DNA of 64,000 nt from Batkoa obscura (GCA_030770535.1 JASVEC010000033.1:1-64000); one strand, 5' to 3'; shown: positions 10,060 through 24,316, counted from the first letter of the stretch. Notes: generated from the letters alone by a model not told the origin. Made by a program: numbers and translations.

Positions 10060-10849
10060 AAAAGTAGGACACTATTATTTCAACTCTTTTATTTTTTATT
10101 CTCATTTTAAAATTTTAATGATGGTATTTAATTTTATTAAGGAATAGATATTGAATTTAAGAAAAGTTGAAGCTTTTAAACTAATACTATAATAAATGTA
10201 AGCTGGTATTTTAAAACTTTATGACGTCACATCAATCCCCTATGCTCTTTTGCTAAATGATAGTGCCTTTTTCTGGCTCAATCTCTTGTCTATTTATTAA
10301 GCAAATTAAAGAGTATCAACAAATTTTATTGTAAATAGAAAAAAAGTAATGTACAAATTTAAAAAGCCAAAGATTTACAGCTATTTTAACTTTAATTTTA
10401 AACTTCATCTAAGTCTCTAAATGAAAAAAATAATTAGATCAATAATGAATGTAGAGAAAGAATCACTAACTGATATAAAATAGACATTGTATAATAAGCA
10501 TTTACAAAGTAAAGGACTTTAAATATAGCACTGTTAGTCATATTATAGACAAGTACATTATCGGAAAAAGCTATATCAGACAACTGAAAGTGGGGATTTA
10601 GGAGGAAAAAGTAGTAAAAAAATTTCATATATTTTCATTAAAAATAAAATTCAAAATGTTATATAATTCAGTTAAATATTTGAGCTATTTATTTCATAAT
10701 ACTCTCTCTGTCTTACAGTTGAAATAGTTTCTTTTGAAAAGATTAATGTATCGTAATTATTCTCATTGATAGTGGATGTATAAGTATTAATAATAGTTAC
10801 ATAATCACCAGGCAAAGTATTTATAATTTCATGTTAACACCTAAGCCTA
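10060..10849. other. Convergent intergenic region
   Basis: 790 bp between the 3' ends of the ADF-H gene and the minus-strand orphan. It contains a perfect CRE palindrome TGACGTCA at 10222-10229, but no gene starts nearby, so it may be chance. No convincing coding frame. Confidence 0.4.
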
Positions 10850-11305
10850 CTAGATGAGAAAGGATGTCCATTCGCCATTTTTTACCAGATTGTTTATGCT
10901 TGATGGTAGATATTCATTAATCAAATCACTACCTATATGTAATATTTCCCATACGTTCTCTAATTTGCATTTAAATTTATCGATGGATTTTACTTCATCT
11001 TCATCTGTAGTATTTGTTACAACTCTAATATAACCTTTCTCATACATATCTCTATTAATAATCATTATAATAACAGATTCAACATCATAATAAGGATTTA
11101 GCGCTCTTTCATAAGTATCTCGTATTAAATCTTCATCAGTTACATCACGATATTTAATATCATCAATATATTCGTAAGGCTCAATTTGTTCAGTATTTTC
11201 TTTGGCAATAATAACACCTCTTATTTTTACTATTTTCTTTTTGATCTCCTCTGTCTCAAGTTGACTAAAGTTCGATAAAAAGTAAAAGTAAGTTCCTTTT
11301 GACAT
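10850..11305 (-). CDS. Hypothetical protein, 151 aa
   Basis: Single open frame starting MSKGTYFYFLSNFSQLETEE and ending NGEWTSFLI. I do not recognise it. There is no signal peptide or membrane helix. It is rich in Asp, Glu, Ile and Tyr, with predicted alternating helix and strand: a strand-like GVIIAKE, an acidic segment near residues 40-70, and VESVIIMIINRD. It is transcribed away from HIS3 with 284 bp between the starts. The amino-acid composition and length look like a real protein rather than a chance frame, but expression evidence is needed. Possibly lineage-specific. Confidence 0.6.
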   Translation of the reverse strand: MSKGTYFYFLSNFSQLETEEIKKKIVKIRGVIIAKENTEQIEPYEYIDDIKYRDVTDEDLIRDTYERALNPYYDVESVIIMIINRDMYEKGYIRVVTNTTDEDEVKSIDKFKCKLENVWEILHIGSDLINEYLPSSINNLVKNGEWTSFLI

Positions 11306-11589
11306 ATTTGAAATACAGTTGTGTATTTAATCAAACAATGCTTATTATGAGGTTCTTAAAAACAAAAAAATAGTTTGCAAAATTAGATAAATCCACAAAT
11401 TAACATTTCACATGAAAAACGTTATTAATGTAGTAGATTTACCAAATATAGAAGATCTTCTACTAACTTGACTAAGGGATGCCACTAAATAGTGAGTAAT
11501 ACCTAATCATTGATAAAAAGGAATCAACAATCAATTCCTAATATCATTGCTTTTACTACTTTTGTTAAATCAAAAATAATACAATAATT

Positions 11590-12344
11590 ATGTCAGAACT
11601 GATAAAATTAACTCGAAAAACAAATGAAACTGATATAAATATAGAGTTAGAGATTAACGTTCCGTTATCTGTACAGTCAACCCAAGAGATCAATACTGGC
11701 ATTGGATTTTTAGATCATGTAAGTATAATTATATTGTCTATTGTATCATTTGTAATATTCGTGATTAGATGTATCATGCCTTGGCCAAGCACTCGCGTTG
11801 GAATTTACTTTTAAATTGTAAAGGTGACTTACATATTGATGATCATCACACTGCTGAAGACACTGCCATTGCTTTGGGTTTAGCTTTTAAGCAAGCTTTA
11901 GGTGACTTGAAAGGGATTAAAAGGTTTGGTTATGCTTATGCACCTCTAGATGAAGTGAGTTTTTTATTGAGTTTTATTTTATTAATTAATAATAATATCA
12001 TCAACTTTTAGGCTTTATCTAGAGCAGTTATTGATATCTCTGGTAGACCGGGTGCATTTATTAACTTAAATTTAAAGAGAGAAATGTTAGGTACTTTATC
12101 TTGTGAAATGATACCTCATGTATTTCAATCTTTTGCTACTGCTGCAGGTGTTACGTTACATGTAGATGTACTCAAAGGTGAAAATGATCATCATAAGTAA
12201 GCTTTTCCATTATCAGTTGGTTTAGACTTATTGATTTTATATTATAGAGCTGAATCTGCATTTAAAGCGTTAGCGTTAGCTGTTAAACAAGCCACTGAAA
12301 GAACGGAATCTAACGAAATTCCTAGTACTAAAGGAGTATTGTAA
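11590..12344 (+). CDS. HIS3: Imidazoleglycerol-phosphate dehydratase (histidine synthesis)
   Basis: Four exons, about 200 residues, the standard family length. It dehydrates imidazole-glycerol phosphate to imidazole-acetol phosphate. Key metal-binding signatures are present: TGIGFLDH at the end of exon 1, [13 protein letters not shown] and [18 protein letters not shown] in exon 2, then GRPGAF and [18 protein letters not shown]. Exon 1 ends right after GGATTTTTAGATCAT; exon 2 resumes at ATGTATCATGCC; two more short introns (about 55 nt) follow DE and HHK. Monofunctional, as in fungi. The protein is conserved end to end with no sign of damage. Confidence 0.96.
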
Positions 12345-12648
12345 TGATAAATAACTATGAATAATAAAGTTTAAAAATTAAAAGCATGATATCATAAGTT
12401 CAAAAAAAGGTTTTGTTTAGGCTTTAAGAACAAAATTAATAGATTTGATATTTTCATAATGATAATTAAAATTAATTAATATAATGTAAAATAAACGGAT
12501 ACAGAAACAATTAAAGAAAATGTGTAAGTATATTAAAGAAAGGAGAAAAAAATTAGATTAGAAATAGAAAGAATTCAATGAGATTAAAGAGGGAGAGCTA
12601 TTAAAATCAATAATAATTACTTATATATTGTTACATCACTTACACTAT
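12345..12648. other. Intergenic HIS3 / ARL8 (convergent)
   Basis: 304 bp between two 3' ends, A-rich on the plus strand (AAAGAAAGGAGAAAAAAATT). Probably only 3' untranslated sequence. Confidence 0.4.
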
Positions 12649-13391
12649 TTAAGTTGATTTTGCATGCTTTATCAACCATTGTAAAGTAATATCAATATTG
12701 ACTTGATTTTTGGCTGATATAGAATAACAGCTGACCTCTCTATTACTAATAGATTTAAGGTTTCTATTTTAATATACATATTAGTATTTATAAAATAAAA
12801 TAGCTATAATATAGTATAATAAGCAGTAGTAAATATACTTACAAAAGATCAATAAGTTCATCCACTGTATAAGCATCTGGAAGGTCATTTTTGTTTCCTA
12901 AGACTAATACAGGTATATTGGCTAATTGTGGTTTTTCTAATAAATTTTTAAGTTCACTTTTAGCCGCTTCTATCTTTTCTTTATCTGCTGCATCAATAAC
13001 AAAACTAAAAAATGTTAGCATTACAATTTCCTTTATTATATAAATAATAACTTACACAATAGCATTGACTCCTCTACAATATCTTTCCCACATGGAACGA
13101 AACCTAGGTTGACCGCCAATATCCCATAATTTCATAGTCACATTACCTTTGGTTACTTTTCGCATATTAAAACCTACCGTTGGTATCATATCTTCGGAAA
13201 ATTGACCTGACTATTTGTTGAGAAAAAGTAAATAAAAAAGTAAGTAAAATTAATAATAAATGGATTACAGCAATAACGTTAACTAAAGTAGTTTTACCCG
13301 AGTTTTGTAAACCAACTAAAGTTAACTCCATCTCTTCTTTGAAAAATAGACTTCTTAACCAGTTTAACAAGGAGCTTATTATGGATGCCAT
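12649..13391 (-). CDS. ARL8: Arf-like small GTPase ARL8
   Basis: Spliced gene for a protein of about 186 residues. The N-terminus [20 protein letters not shown] is the amphipathic, acetylated type of ARL8 rather than the myristoylated MG of most Arfs. The G-domain motifs are present: GLQNSGKT (P-loop), [12 protein letters not shown] (switch 1), [20 protein letters not shown] (switch 2), [16 protein letters not shown], and [19 protein letters not shown] near the C-terminus. ARL8 directs lysosome or vacuole positioning and fusion. It is widespread in eukaryotes but missing from many yeasts, so it fits an early-diverging fungus. Four or so introns; the last exon is 12649-12770 or so. Confidence 0.95.
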
Positions 13392-14758
13392 TTAAGTTGA
13401 ATGTTCTATTTTTAAATAAGGAATTAAAGGTTATAACTTAACTACAATGATGATAAATAACTTACCTTATAAACCTTTACGCTAACAAAAAGGGAGAGTT
13501 GATAAAACAATAAAAAACAATGTAAGGGGCGAGATTGTAGCTTACTTTTCTAAATGGAAGCTAGTTTTATAACGAATAAATAACAAACTGATACAGTTCT
13601 TTTTTTATTATTAGTAATTGAGGTTTACAATAAAGCTTAATTCTATGTTTTATTATTCAAATAATAAAAAATATATAATTGAGTTGAGCAAACTGTAAGT
13701 TGGGAATTTAACCTTGAGAAACAAAGAAATTGAACTAAATAAAAAAGGATAGATATTAATATATATACAATTTTTATAAACTAATCTATCAACTCTATAT
13801 TAAATAAAAAATGGAAAAAAGATGAAAAAAGACAAAACAATTATAAAATAAAAGCTAAAATATAAAATTAATATTATATTTTTACCTCACTCTTTTTTAA
13901 TATAAAAAATAAGTCTTAAACTTTTTTACTTAATTTCAATTCGTTATACTAACATTTGAAACTGGGTTACTCTTTTACTTAATTTGGTTCATTTTTTAAA
14001 ACTCTAGCCAATCATCTTTGTTATTTAAATTTCTTATTTCACAAGAAATTTTAAGCCTTTATTTTGATTATTTTGGGGATGATATCATCACTTAAGTTTA
14101 CTTTCATCCATCCAAATCACTAAAAACTCGATCATTTGTATAAAATTAACGTATAAAATTAAATAGTTATTCTAATTCTTTAATTAGATGTTGGTACTGA
14201 AATGTGATAATAAATAATTTATTTCAACTTATTTTTAATAATGTTTAAGAATTTATTTTAGTAAAATAAGATTGATAAAAAATCAAAAGGGGGCATTTAA
14301 TAATTCGATTTAAGTCTTAAGTTCATTTATGTTAATTTTTGTTAAATATAAATAAATAAATATTATTCCCTTATTTCATATTTAAATTAAATCCTGTTCC
14401 CTTATTTCACATATTACTTAAATAATATATATCCTATATAATTTTATATAATTTTATATAATTTTATATAATTTTATATAATCTTAAACGGAGTTATTTT
14501 GTTTATTCATATTTACTCATGTTCATAAAACAATACTCTAAAATACGAATTACACCATATTTCAATTATTATAACAATTAGGCTACTTTTATTATTATTA
14601 ATTTTATTTAAAAAATTTAATCACAAGTAAATTTAAATAACAATAAAACAACCTATTTTTTAATTATATTTATTTAGTATTTATTTCAAATTTAAAAAAT
14701 AGAATCAACCCACAAATATATATAGCTACATCCTTAGCTATATATCTTCCATTCTTCT
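13392..14758. other. AT-rich intergenic region
   Basis: About 1.4 kb of very AT-rich sequence holding the ARL8 promoter and the kinase gene's 3' flank. The only structure seen is the decamer array at 14437-14482 and a pair of similar CCCTTATTTCA words near 14370 and 14400. Confidence 0.5.
14437..14482. repeat. Tandem 10-bp repeat
   Basis: Four perfect copies of ATTTTATATA with partial copies at both ends. A simple AT minisatellite without obvious function. Confidence 0.9.
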
Positions 14759-16576
<1,818 letters not shown>

Positions 16577-17082
16577 CCGTTATTTTTTTATAAAAAATAT
16601 TAAGTGAATTAAAAATTAAAACTAAAATTTAATTGAAATGTTCAGTTTTAATACTAGAACAATTTCAATGGGTGAATTAAAAAATGGTTACCCTTTTTTC
16701 TAAATTTAGTAAACCCATTCCTTTGATTAGGAAGTTTTATTAATTTTATTGGTTTATTTGTAAGGAGGTGACATCAAATAAACTTCCATTTTGTAATAAT
16801 AGAAAATGGATAAATTATTTGAAATATTAATAAAAATCCAGTTGCTATTATTGAAAGTTTAATATTAAAATATCAAAATCTTAAATAAAGACAAGTAAAA
16901 TTATATAAAAGATATAAACACATTTTGAATACCAAAATATTATAACTTATATATTTATTGATAAAAAATATATTTCAATATTTCATATAAGCTCATAATA
17001 AAGGATAATAAAACTCTAAAATTAATCCACTAAACTTCTAGGTAAACTGCAACAATATCACTTCTTCTGTTTCTTAGACACA
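16577..17082. other. Intergenic kinase promoter
   Basis: 506 bp between the kinase start and the 3' end of the TMEM164-like gene. No recognised elements. Confidence 0.4.
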
Positions 17083-18154
17083 CTATTGTACTTTTTTACT
17101 GTCTTCTGTACTATTTTTCCAAGCCGCTTTAATCTTCAAAGAAATAAAAGCACCCAATTCAACAAAAGTTAACCTTAACACAAAAGAGGAAAGGCAAGCT
17201 ACAGCTAACATAACTGTACGATAATATTTTCCAAAATATTCTAAAATACCTGGTGGTGGAGATAATAAATAATTTAGATTTTGTCCAGTAATTAAAGCAA
17301 ATAAAGCTAAAAATGTCATATTATAAAATGCATTTAAACAGAATGACATTATTCCAACGCTTAGACTTGGAGGCCATAATACATATCTGTCAGTGAACAT
17401 CAATAAAATGGGGGCAAGAAGCAGGACATAGTGTTCTAAAGAAAAGATAAAAGGGTTTATTTGTTTTTTTCAAATGTACTAAATGAGCTTGCCTATCCAA
17501 AAGTTTTCAGCTTCAAAAAAAAAGTCATAGCCTCTTAAATCTGGTTGAACAATAGCTAAAGTACTAATCAAATCAAAATAAATCATTAACTAATGCATAA
17601 ATAACAACGATAACAAACTTACGTTCCCCATAAACCATAAACATAAATATTATAAATTAAGTGAGTTATATTATATTTTTTTGGAAATAATAGAATAAAA
17701 GTTAATACTAATAGATTAAAGTGACATGGTTGTAACAATACAATTAATTGATTACGCTGGTATTTGTAATTAACTATTAACACCCAGCTTGCTAAGGTTA
17801 ATATGGCCAATATATATTCAATTATTGTCACAGACTTTTGTTTATCAAATTTAGCTAATAATTTCCATTGTTTGGACCTGAGTACAATAAATGAAAGTGC
17901 AAATTATTAGTATTAATCTTACTAGTAACTGATAATAAAAATTACTCTGGATTAATAATCTTCTTTAAAGTAAAAAGAAATAAAGTACAAAATAAAATAA
18001 ATAATAATAAAATTTCATAACCGTGTTGAGCGGGTGATATATACCAAGAACCGCCTAATGGATTATTGAAATCTGTTTCTAATGGCATCTTTTGACTTAT
18101 TGTTTCTACTACCCAAGTCATTCCTTCATTTATATAACTTAATACAGGTTTCAT
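17083..18154 (-). CDS. TMEM164-family multi-pass membrane protein
   Basis: Spliced gene for roughly 300 residues with six or seven hydrophobic helices. The family-diagnostic QPCHFNLLVLTFILLF aligns with the NPCH motif of human TMEM164, whose Cys is reported as an acyl-intermediate residue. Further on, HYVLLLAPILLMFTDRYVLW and FYNMTFLALFALITGQNLNY match TMEM164's later helices (QxxxLxT-x-NLN). Human TMEM164 is described as an acyltransferase making ether phospholipids with C20:4 chains; whether the fungal protein does the same is unknown. Exon 1 is about 18154-17944; the second exon starts SKQWKLLAKFDKQKS. It has no yeast counterpart I know of. Confidence 0.8.
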
Positions 18155-18619
18155 TCTCTAGTTTTAATTTTTGTTGAAATAAAAAATTATCTCTATTTTT
18201 TGAGGGGTCGAGATTTATTTGGTTAAATTTTTTATTTTATCGTAGCGTGTAAGCAAATGCTAAAAATTATTCGTTATGTTTTTATTAGTGTACTAAACCG
18301 ATTTTTTTTGAAATTTCCATTTCTTCTTTTTATGGCCAATAATAATAGTATTTTATGCTTATTTTTAAATCAAATTAATTAGCATGCTCAATAAAATCAA
18401 GAGACTTTAGACAGAACCAAAACCACATAGAAATCAGAAACAATTGAAAAACAAAACAATTCCATTTAACAAACTCATAAATTTTTAAAACTCTATCTTT
18501 AATATATATAATAATAATCATAAAAAAAAGCATTATTATTGTAATATTATAATACTTTCACATTATAAAAACCCACATTAATTTGTAAAAAGAGAAGATA
18601 ATCAATACTATCGATTCTT
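18155..18619. other. Intergenic TMEM164-like / NOG1
   Basis: 465 bp with the promoter of the TMEM164-like gene and the NOG1 3' flank. Nothing else seen. Confidence 0.4.
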
Positions 18620-20895
18620 TTAACGACGATCAGTAGTACCTGACTTACGTTTACCAGAAAACAAATGTTTAGGCATTTTAGTTAAAATAGCACGATCTGA
18701 TTCTCCTCGCTTAGCCATAAGATTAGGTATTTTACGAGCTGATTTACGTATTTTATCAGCCATATTAAGATCCTAATATTTAAAAAATAACATTAAATAT
18801 TATTCTTGTTAAATTTAACTATTTATAATTACCTCAACATTCTTGAGACCATGGGTACTACGATCACGGCGTGCTTTACTTCCATCAGCTCTAGTGACAG
18901 TTTGTTCTCTTTCTTGTTTTGTTGGTAAAATAGATCTAGATCTGGTAGTAACTCTACTTTGTTCCATTGAATTAACAGCATTAGTAGGATCCAATCCAAG
19001 GGAAGTGAGATGTTTACTAAGCGTATTGGTAGTAGAACGCTAAATTAAAAATAAAGCATTAATGTTAATATCTAAATTTTAAACAAAATAAAAACTTACA
19101 GCAGCAGCAAATTTCTTACCCATAATTGAACCGGTTTTACCTTTTTCTAATTTATGAGTTTTTATTAAAACTTGTTTCTTATATCGAATTTTAGAAGCTG
19201 CTTCACGAATAATTTCTTCATCTGGATCTAATTCTTCATCATCTGAATTATAAACCCCTTGTTCAGCTAATTTTTCTTCTTCTCTTTCAAGTGCTTCTAA
19301 TTTTTCCATAATATCAGCATCAATGAAATCAGCCACGTTTTTACCATCCATAATTTCAGGTATAACATCATATTTCCATTCTTCATTTTCAAGCATATAT
19401 TTCTTTTTAAGATCAACATTATAAACACCTGCTCCTCCATTTTCCTTTTCAACATCAACTTCAAGTTTAGGTCTGTTTGGATCATTTGGATCATAACGTT
19501 GACGGGTTGCGACACTTTCGGGTATTTGAAGCGGACGATCCTATTTTGATTAAATTAACATTTATTAATAATTTATGATTGAATAAACTTACTTGATTAT
19601 CACGTTGATTTGGCATAGCTAAATGAAGTTTATTAAGTACATCACCAATTTTAGAACTACGAAGTTTGTTATCAACACGAGCAGTAAGAAGTACATCACA
19701 AGCCTATGAAATTTAACAATTAATATCAAACCTTTATAAAAAAATAATCTTAGTTTAAGCTACCTTATTTCTAGTTTCCATGAGACCTTCATCGGTATAA
19801 GAGGAGAATTGAGATACAGTTACACCCTTAAGATTTGAAATACTTTCAAGTAAAGCTTTATTTTCCTCACTTAAATCTTCTGGACGAATAGTATCAATTT
19901 TAGTAATACAAAGAGTAATTGGCTTATTACTAAATAAAGGTTTTAAACTTAGAAATAAATTCACTTGATCTTGAATAGAATATCCACATTGTTCGGATAT
20001 GTCAATAAAAAAACAAATACAAGCCCTTAAATGTGCCATAGCCGTAATCGATTGCATTTCAATTGTATTACGTTGTTCTAATGGATGATCTAAAATTCCT
20101 GGTGTATCAATTACTTGCCAGCGTAAATATTTATAATCCATATGTCCGACAAATAGTGATTTAGTGGTGAAAGCATATGGTTGTACTTCCACATCAGCAC
20201 GTGTGATTTTATTTAAAAAACTTGATTTTCCTACGTTTGGATAACCACACACTAATAAAGTTCTAGTATTTGGATCAATCGATGGTAAACGAGCTAAATG
20301 TTGACGTACTTGTTCTAAATAAGCCAAACTATCTTTTTGACGTCTCATAATAGTAGCCATTCTATTATTATTATTATTTAAAACTATTATTTTTTAATGT
20401 GTATTAAAATATGTTTACCTTCCTAAGGCAGCAGTTTTTAATTGTTTACAACGATATAAAGAGTCACCAAATTTAATTAATTTGACATAATCTTTAGCTA
20501 CATTATTGATCAAAGTACGAGCAGTATTAATTTGACCTAAAGCTAATTTATAATGATCTTTATCGTATAATACATTCATTAAATCAGCATAGAAAGGATG
20601 AATATTCTAATAGAAGTAAAGAAAGTTATATTAGTATAAAAATTCAAATTGAAAAACAATAATAAATACTTACATTCAATACAGGAAACTCATCCAAAAT
20701 ACCCTTTAATTTTTCTTCAAAATTTTCTTGGGTAAACTTAATTTTACGCATATAAAAGTTACGGATACGAGAGATTTTAAAATTTTTATGAATAACAGTA
20801 GGTGTTTTGCGTTGGGTTTTAGATAATACAATATCTAAAAAATCCATTGCATTTGGAACTACTGCTATCTTTTTAAAATTATAAATGGACGACAT
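18620..20895 (-). CDS. NOG1: Nucleolar GTP-binding protein 1 (60S assembly GTPase)
   Basis: About seven exons and 640 residues, matching the family. It is a nucleolar/nuclear GTPase that sits on pre-60S particles during large-subunit maturation. The N-terminus [20 protein letters not shown] is a typical Nog1 start. The GTPase core has [12 protein letters not shown] (G1), [16 protein letters not shown] (G2), [10 protein letters not shown] (G3), TKID (G4). The middle is acidic ([17 protein letters not shown]), and the C-terminus is basic and ends [12 protein letters not shown], consistent with rRNA binding. Introns of about 55-60 nt interrupt it; the longest exon (about 20360-19765) carries the whole G domain. 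No defects seen. Confidence 0.96.
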
Positions 20896-21512
20896 ATTGA
20901 TTGTTTTATGTTGAAATAAATTGAATTGAGTACTTTTTAATTTGAATTAGTTGAAAGACTAAGTAGCAATTAAAAAAGCAATTTTCTAAAGAACCCCCAA
21001 AATCCCATCTTATCGAAATTTTTTAAATTTGATCTCTATAGCCAATGAATGATCACTCAAATTTTCATTTTTTAAAACTAACAACTTAATGAAAATATAA
21101 AATCCCACAAAATCCGGTCAAAGAATATGTATAAAAAACAATTATTTCTATTATTTATAAACTTTTATCCACAATTTGTCAGGACCTTAACATATCTTTT
21201 TCATAGAAGATAATTTTAATGCTTATACGTCTGTTACATTTGTGAAATATTAAAAAATTTTACACAATTTTTAACCAAAAGGTCTTCTTTTGGCCCGTGT
21301 AATTTTTTATCGATTCATTTGAGTTAGGACTCTGATATTAACTTTTTTTTAAAAAGTTATAATATTGTTTCCTTTAGTATGTAATCATACATCGAAATTA
21401 TAATAAATAGATTAAATTTATGAAGAATTTGAAAATAACCTCAATTTAAAAGTTTCTTTTTAGTTTTGTTTAGTCTCTTTTTGAAGTTTTAAGTTGCTAT
21501 TTTTTAGGTTTA
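20896..21512. promoter_or_regulatory. Divergent promoter region, NOG1 / EIPR1
   Basis: 617 bp between divergent starts. AT-rich with T-runs near the EIPR1 ATG. No specific site recognised. Confidence 0.4.
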
Positions 21513-23011
21513 ATGGAAACCAATGTTTTTAATTCTATGGAAAACACCTATGCTTATGGGTTAAACCATCAAGTAAATTAAGTATTTCAATTAATGTTTA
21601 AATAAGTTTCTTATTTTTTATAGGCAAGGGCTTTAGAATCGGTATATAATGATCCCAATAATATTACTGAAAATGAAATATCAAAATTTGTTGTTGGTAC
21701 TTGTGATTTGGATTCTACTAATGAGGTAAACAATTCAATAAATTTTAATAATAAACGAATTTATGTTAGAAGAACACGATTAAATAGCATCTATTAAAAT
21801 ATAGGTACATCTAATAGGTTATAACTCAGTCACAAATAACATCACAAATATCATTTATAAACATCCAGAACAAGTATTGTCATTATCACCATGTCCAAAA
21901 GATACAAGCTTAATATTTACATGTCATATGGTAATATTGAATATTTATAAAATTAACAATAAATTTATAAAAATAATTTAGAATTCTAATTTGGAACAAA
22001 TGAGTTATGGTTGTACATTATGGAAGATGCCGGATGTTGAGTTATTAAATAATGAAGGAGAAGATGGTAAAATTTCTCGTTCTTTAGTACCAATAGCTAC
22101 TATGAAAAAGGATTCGAAAGATCCTATTAAGAAGTAAAAAATATTTATTAATAATTTAAAAATAATAATTAATAACCTTTACTAAGAATACTATGGGATT
22201 ATAATGTTAATAACAATCAACTATTTTCTATCAATAAGTACAGTATAAATCTATGGAGTTTATCGAATGATATGAGTAAATGTATAGTAAATATTATTAT
22301 TATTATTATTAATTTATTTTATTAATTAATATTAATATTAATATAAAGTTCAAACATGAAATTCATAGTTTATTAGATCAAAGTAATAATGAAACAAGTC
22401 AAATTAATTGTGGAGAATGGCACAATGAAGAACAAACATTTTTTTTAGGTTATCAAGATAATTTAGTAGGAATTGATAGTAAAAGTAATAAAATAAATCA
22501 TCAATTAAAAACAGATCATTGTCAATTAAATTGTTTAAATTTAAATAAAAAATTAAATCACCAATTTGTTACTGGCGGTATTGATGGTAAAGTTAAACTC
22601 TGGGATTTAAGAAATTTAAAAAATTGTTTAAAAATTTATGAAGAACATACTCATTGGTAAGCTAGTTTTAAAATAACATATTCATACTATCATAACATAA
22701 TAATAATAATAATATTTAGGGTTTGGAGTTTACAAATTAATGAAAATTATGACGAATTAATATTAAGTGGAGGATCAGATGGCAGAATCTTGTTATATTC
22801 CAACCCTAATTTATCTTCTGTAAACGTATTTAATGATAATGAACAACAAAGAATTGATAAAGTAGTTGCTAGTTATGAACAGCATGAAGATTCTGTTTAT
22901 TCAATTAAATGGTCAAAGTCTAATCCTTGGCTATTTGCTTCTCTTTCTTATGATGGTCAATTAATGCTTCATAACGTACCAGATCAAGAAAAATATAGGA
23001 TTCTATTATAA
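21513..23011 (+). CDS. EIPR1: WD40 protein EIPR1/TSSC1 (EARP/GARP partner)
   Basis: Spliced gene of about 400 residues. The start YAYGLNHQARALESVYNDP corresponds to human TSSC1 (YGLEFQARAL), followed by KFVVGTCDLD, VHLIGYN, LSLSPCPKD and LWKMPDVELL. The WD repeats then include GGIDGKVKLWDLRNL, GGSDGRILLYSNP and the terminal HEDSVYSIKWSKSNPWLFA. In animals EIPR1 binds the EARP and GARP tethering complexes and helps recycle endosomes and form dense-core vesicles. Introns are short (about 45-70 nt) and numerous. Its presence with VPS29 and ARL8 in the window is coincidental as far as can be seen. Confidence 0.93.
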
Positions 23012-23836
23012 AGTTAAATTAAAATTCATTATATTAATATTTTATTATTTACAATTGTATTATTAGAAATTATTTAACTCATAATTGACAAATATATTCT
23101 TTAAACTTTTGAAATTGATAAAAACATAGAAAAAATAACTGTACAATTAACATTTAAAATAACATATAAAGAACTAGACTTATATTGCAAATAAACTAAA
23201 CTAATATAACATAATTTAATAATAAATATTTAAAATTGATCTAATCTTAATTTTCTTTCAAATATCATAATATTAGTCTAAATAGATTATTATATGGGAG
23301 TGTTTTTTTTGACTTCATTTTTTCCATTTTTAAGCGCTATAAGCGGAAAAGTTGTTAGTAAAATTCTTAAATACAAAAATACATCCCCATATATTATCTT
23401 AATATACTTGTTTTAGGTATATGTTATTCTATGATTATTTTTAGAATTCAACCTTAACAAATTCAAAAACTATAAAAGAATATTAAATATTTATTTTATT
23501 TTTAATAATTTAACAAAATATAAACTATTTTGTTCGTTCTTTACATCACATAGAATTAAAAACATAATTCCAACGCTGAAACGAAAAAAACATTCCAAAT
23601 ATGTTAATTAAAAAATCAAATGACAAAAAATTGTAATTAATTGGCTGAAACTATCCACTAGCATGATTTGTCAACTTTTAAATTTAATAATAGGCTCTGA
23701 ATTCTATTGAACCCATAAAAGGAATCTAATTTGTTATTGTCCTTGACTACCAATAATAAATTGAAATTTTAAGGGTAAAAAGTATAAATGAAATGTCAAC
23801 TTAAGTTATCAATTCATTTAAATTTGAAATTTTATT
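23012..23836. other. Intergenic EIPR1 / orphan, with one MITE
   Basis: 825 bp. Holds the MITE at 23293-23391 and otherwise AT-rich sequence. Confidence 0.5.
23293..23391 (+). mobile_element. MITE copy (23.3 kb)
   Basis: Forward copy, TATGGGAGTGTTTTTTTTG to ATACATCCCCATA, a few bases shorter than the typical length because of small losses around the central dyad (TAAGCGCTATAAGCGG). Confidence 0.87.
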
Positions 23837-24316
23837 ATGTTAACTACACCAACTACAATAATGAATACATCACCCAAAGAGAATCCACTTGAGGCGCCTA
23901 ATCAAGCTTTGATGTTAGGTATGTCCAAATTAAAAAGTTCCACCAACTCCAGTTTATGTAAAAGGGTATTATTAATTAATTCCATGGATGTAATAGTGGA
24001 TAAAACTTCCCCAAATGTATTAAGTAATTTAGCTTTCCAATATCGAAACAAACAAGAATGGCGAAGAGCAATGGTAAAAGAATATATATCTAGTCCAGAT
24101 AACCCAGATATTTCCTTTGATATTGTTAATTCTCCTATTGTACCTTCCATTGATTCGTTGTCTGTATTGTTAAATTGTTTAGAAATTACTAAAAAGAAAA
24201 AGAGAAATGTCAAAAAATTAGAAGCTTCAATGGATATGAGAGCAGTGAAAATCAAAACTATTGAAAAAAATAAACCCTTTTGGCAAATGAAAGCAGCTAC
24301 TAAAAAGAAGAATTAA
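23837..24316 (+). CDS. Hypothetical protein, 159 aa, basic C-terminus
   Basis: Single open frame. I do not recognise the family. The N-terminal third is Ser/Thr/Pro-rich; the middle has a possible helix (SNLAFQYRNKQEWRRAMVKE); the last 50 residues are strongly basic with KKKKRNVKK, a likely nuclear localisation signal, ending ATKKKN. No signal peptide. An overlapping antisense frame of 117 codons at 23902-24255 is probably a by-product. The coding frame has sensible composition and lies the same way as both neighbouring genes. A nuclear or nucleolar role is only a guess. Confidence 0.6.
   Translation: MLTTPTTIMNTSPKENPLEAPNQALMLGMSKLKSSTNSSLCKRVLLINSMDVIVDKTSPNVLSNLAFQYRNKQEWRRAMVKEYISSPDNPDISFDIVNSPIVPSIDSLSVLLNCLEITKKKKRNVKKLEASMDMRAVKIKTIEKNKPFWQMKAATKKKN

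Noticed and set aside
11450-11520. Gcn4-like TGACTA/TGAGTAA words before HIS3
   Set aside because: Neither matches the TGASTCA core; too weak to call.
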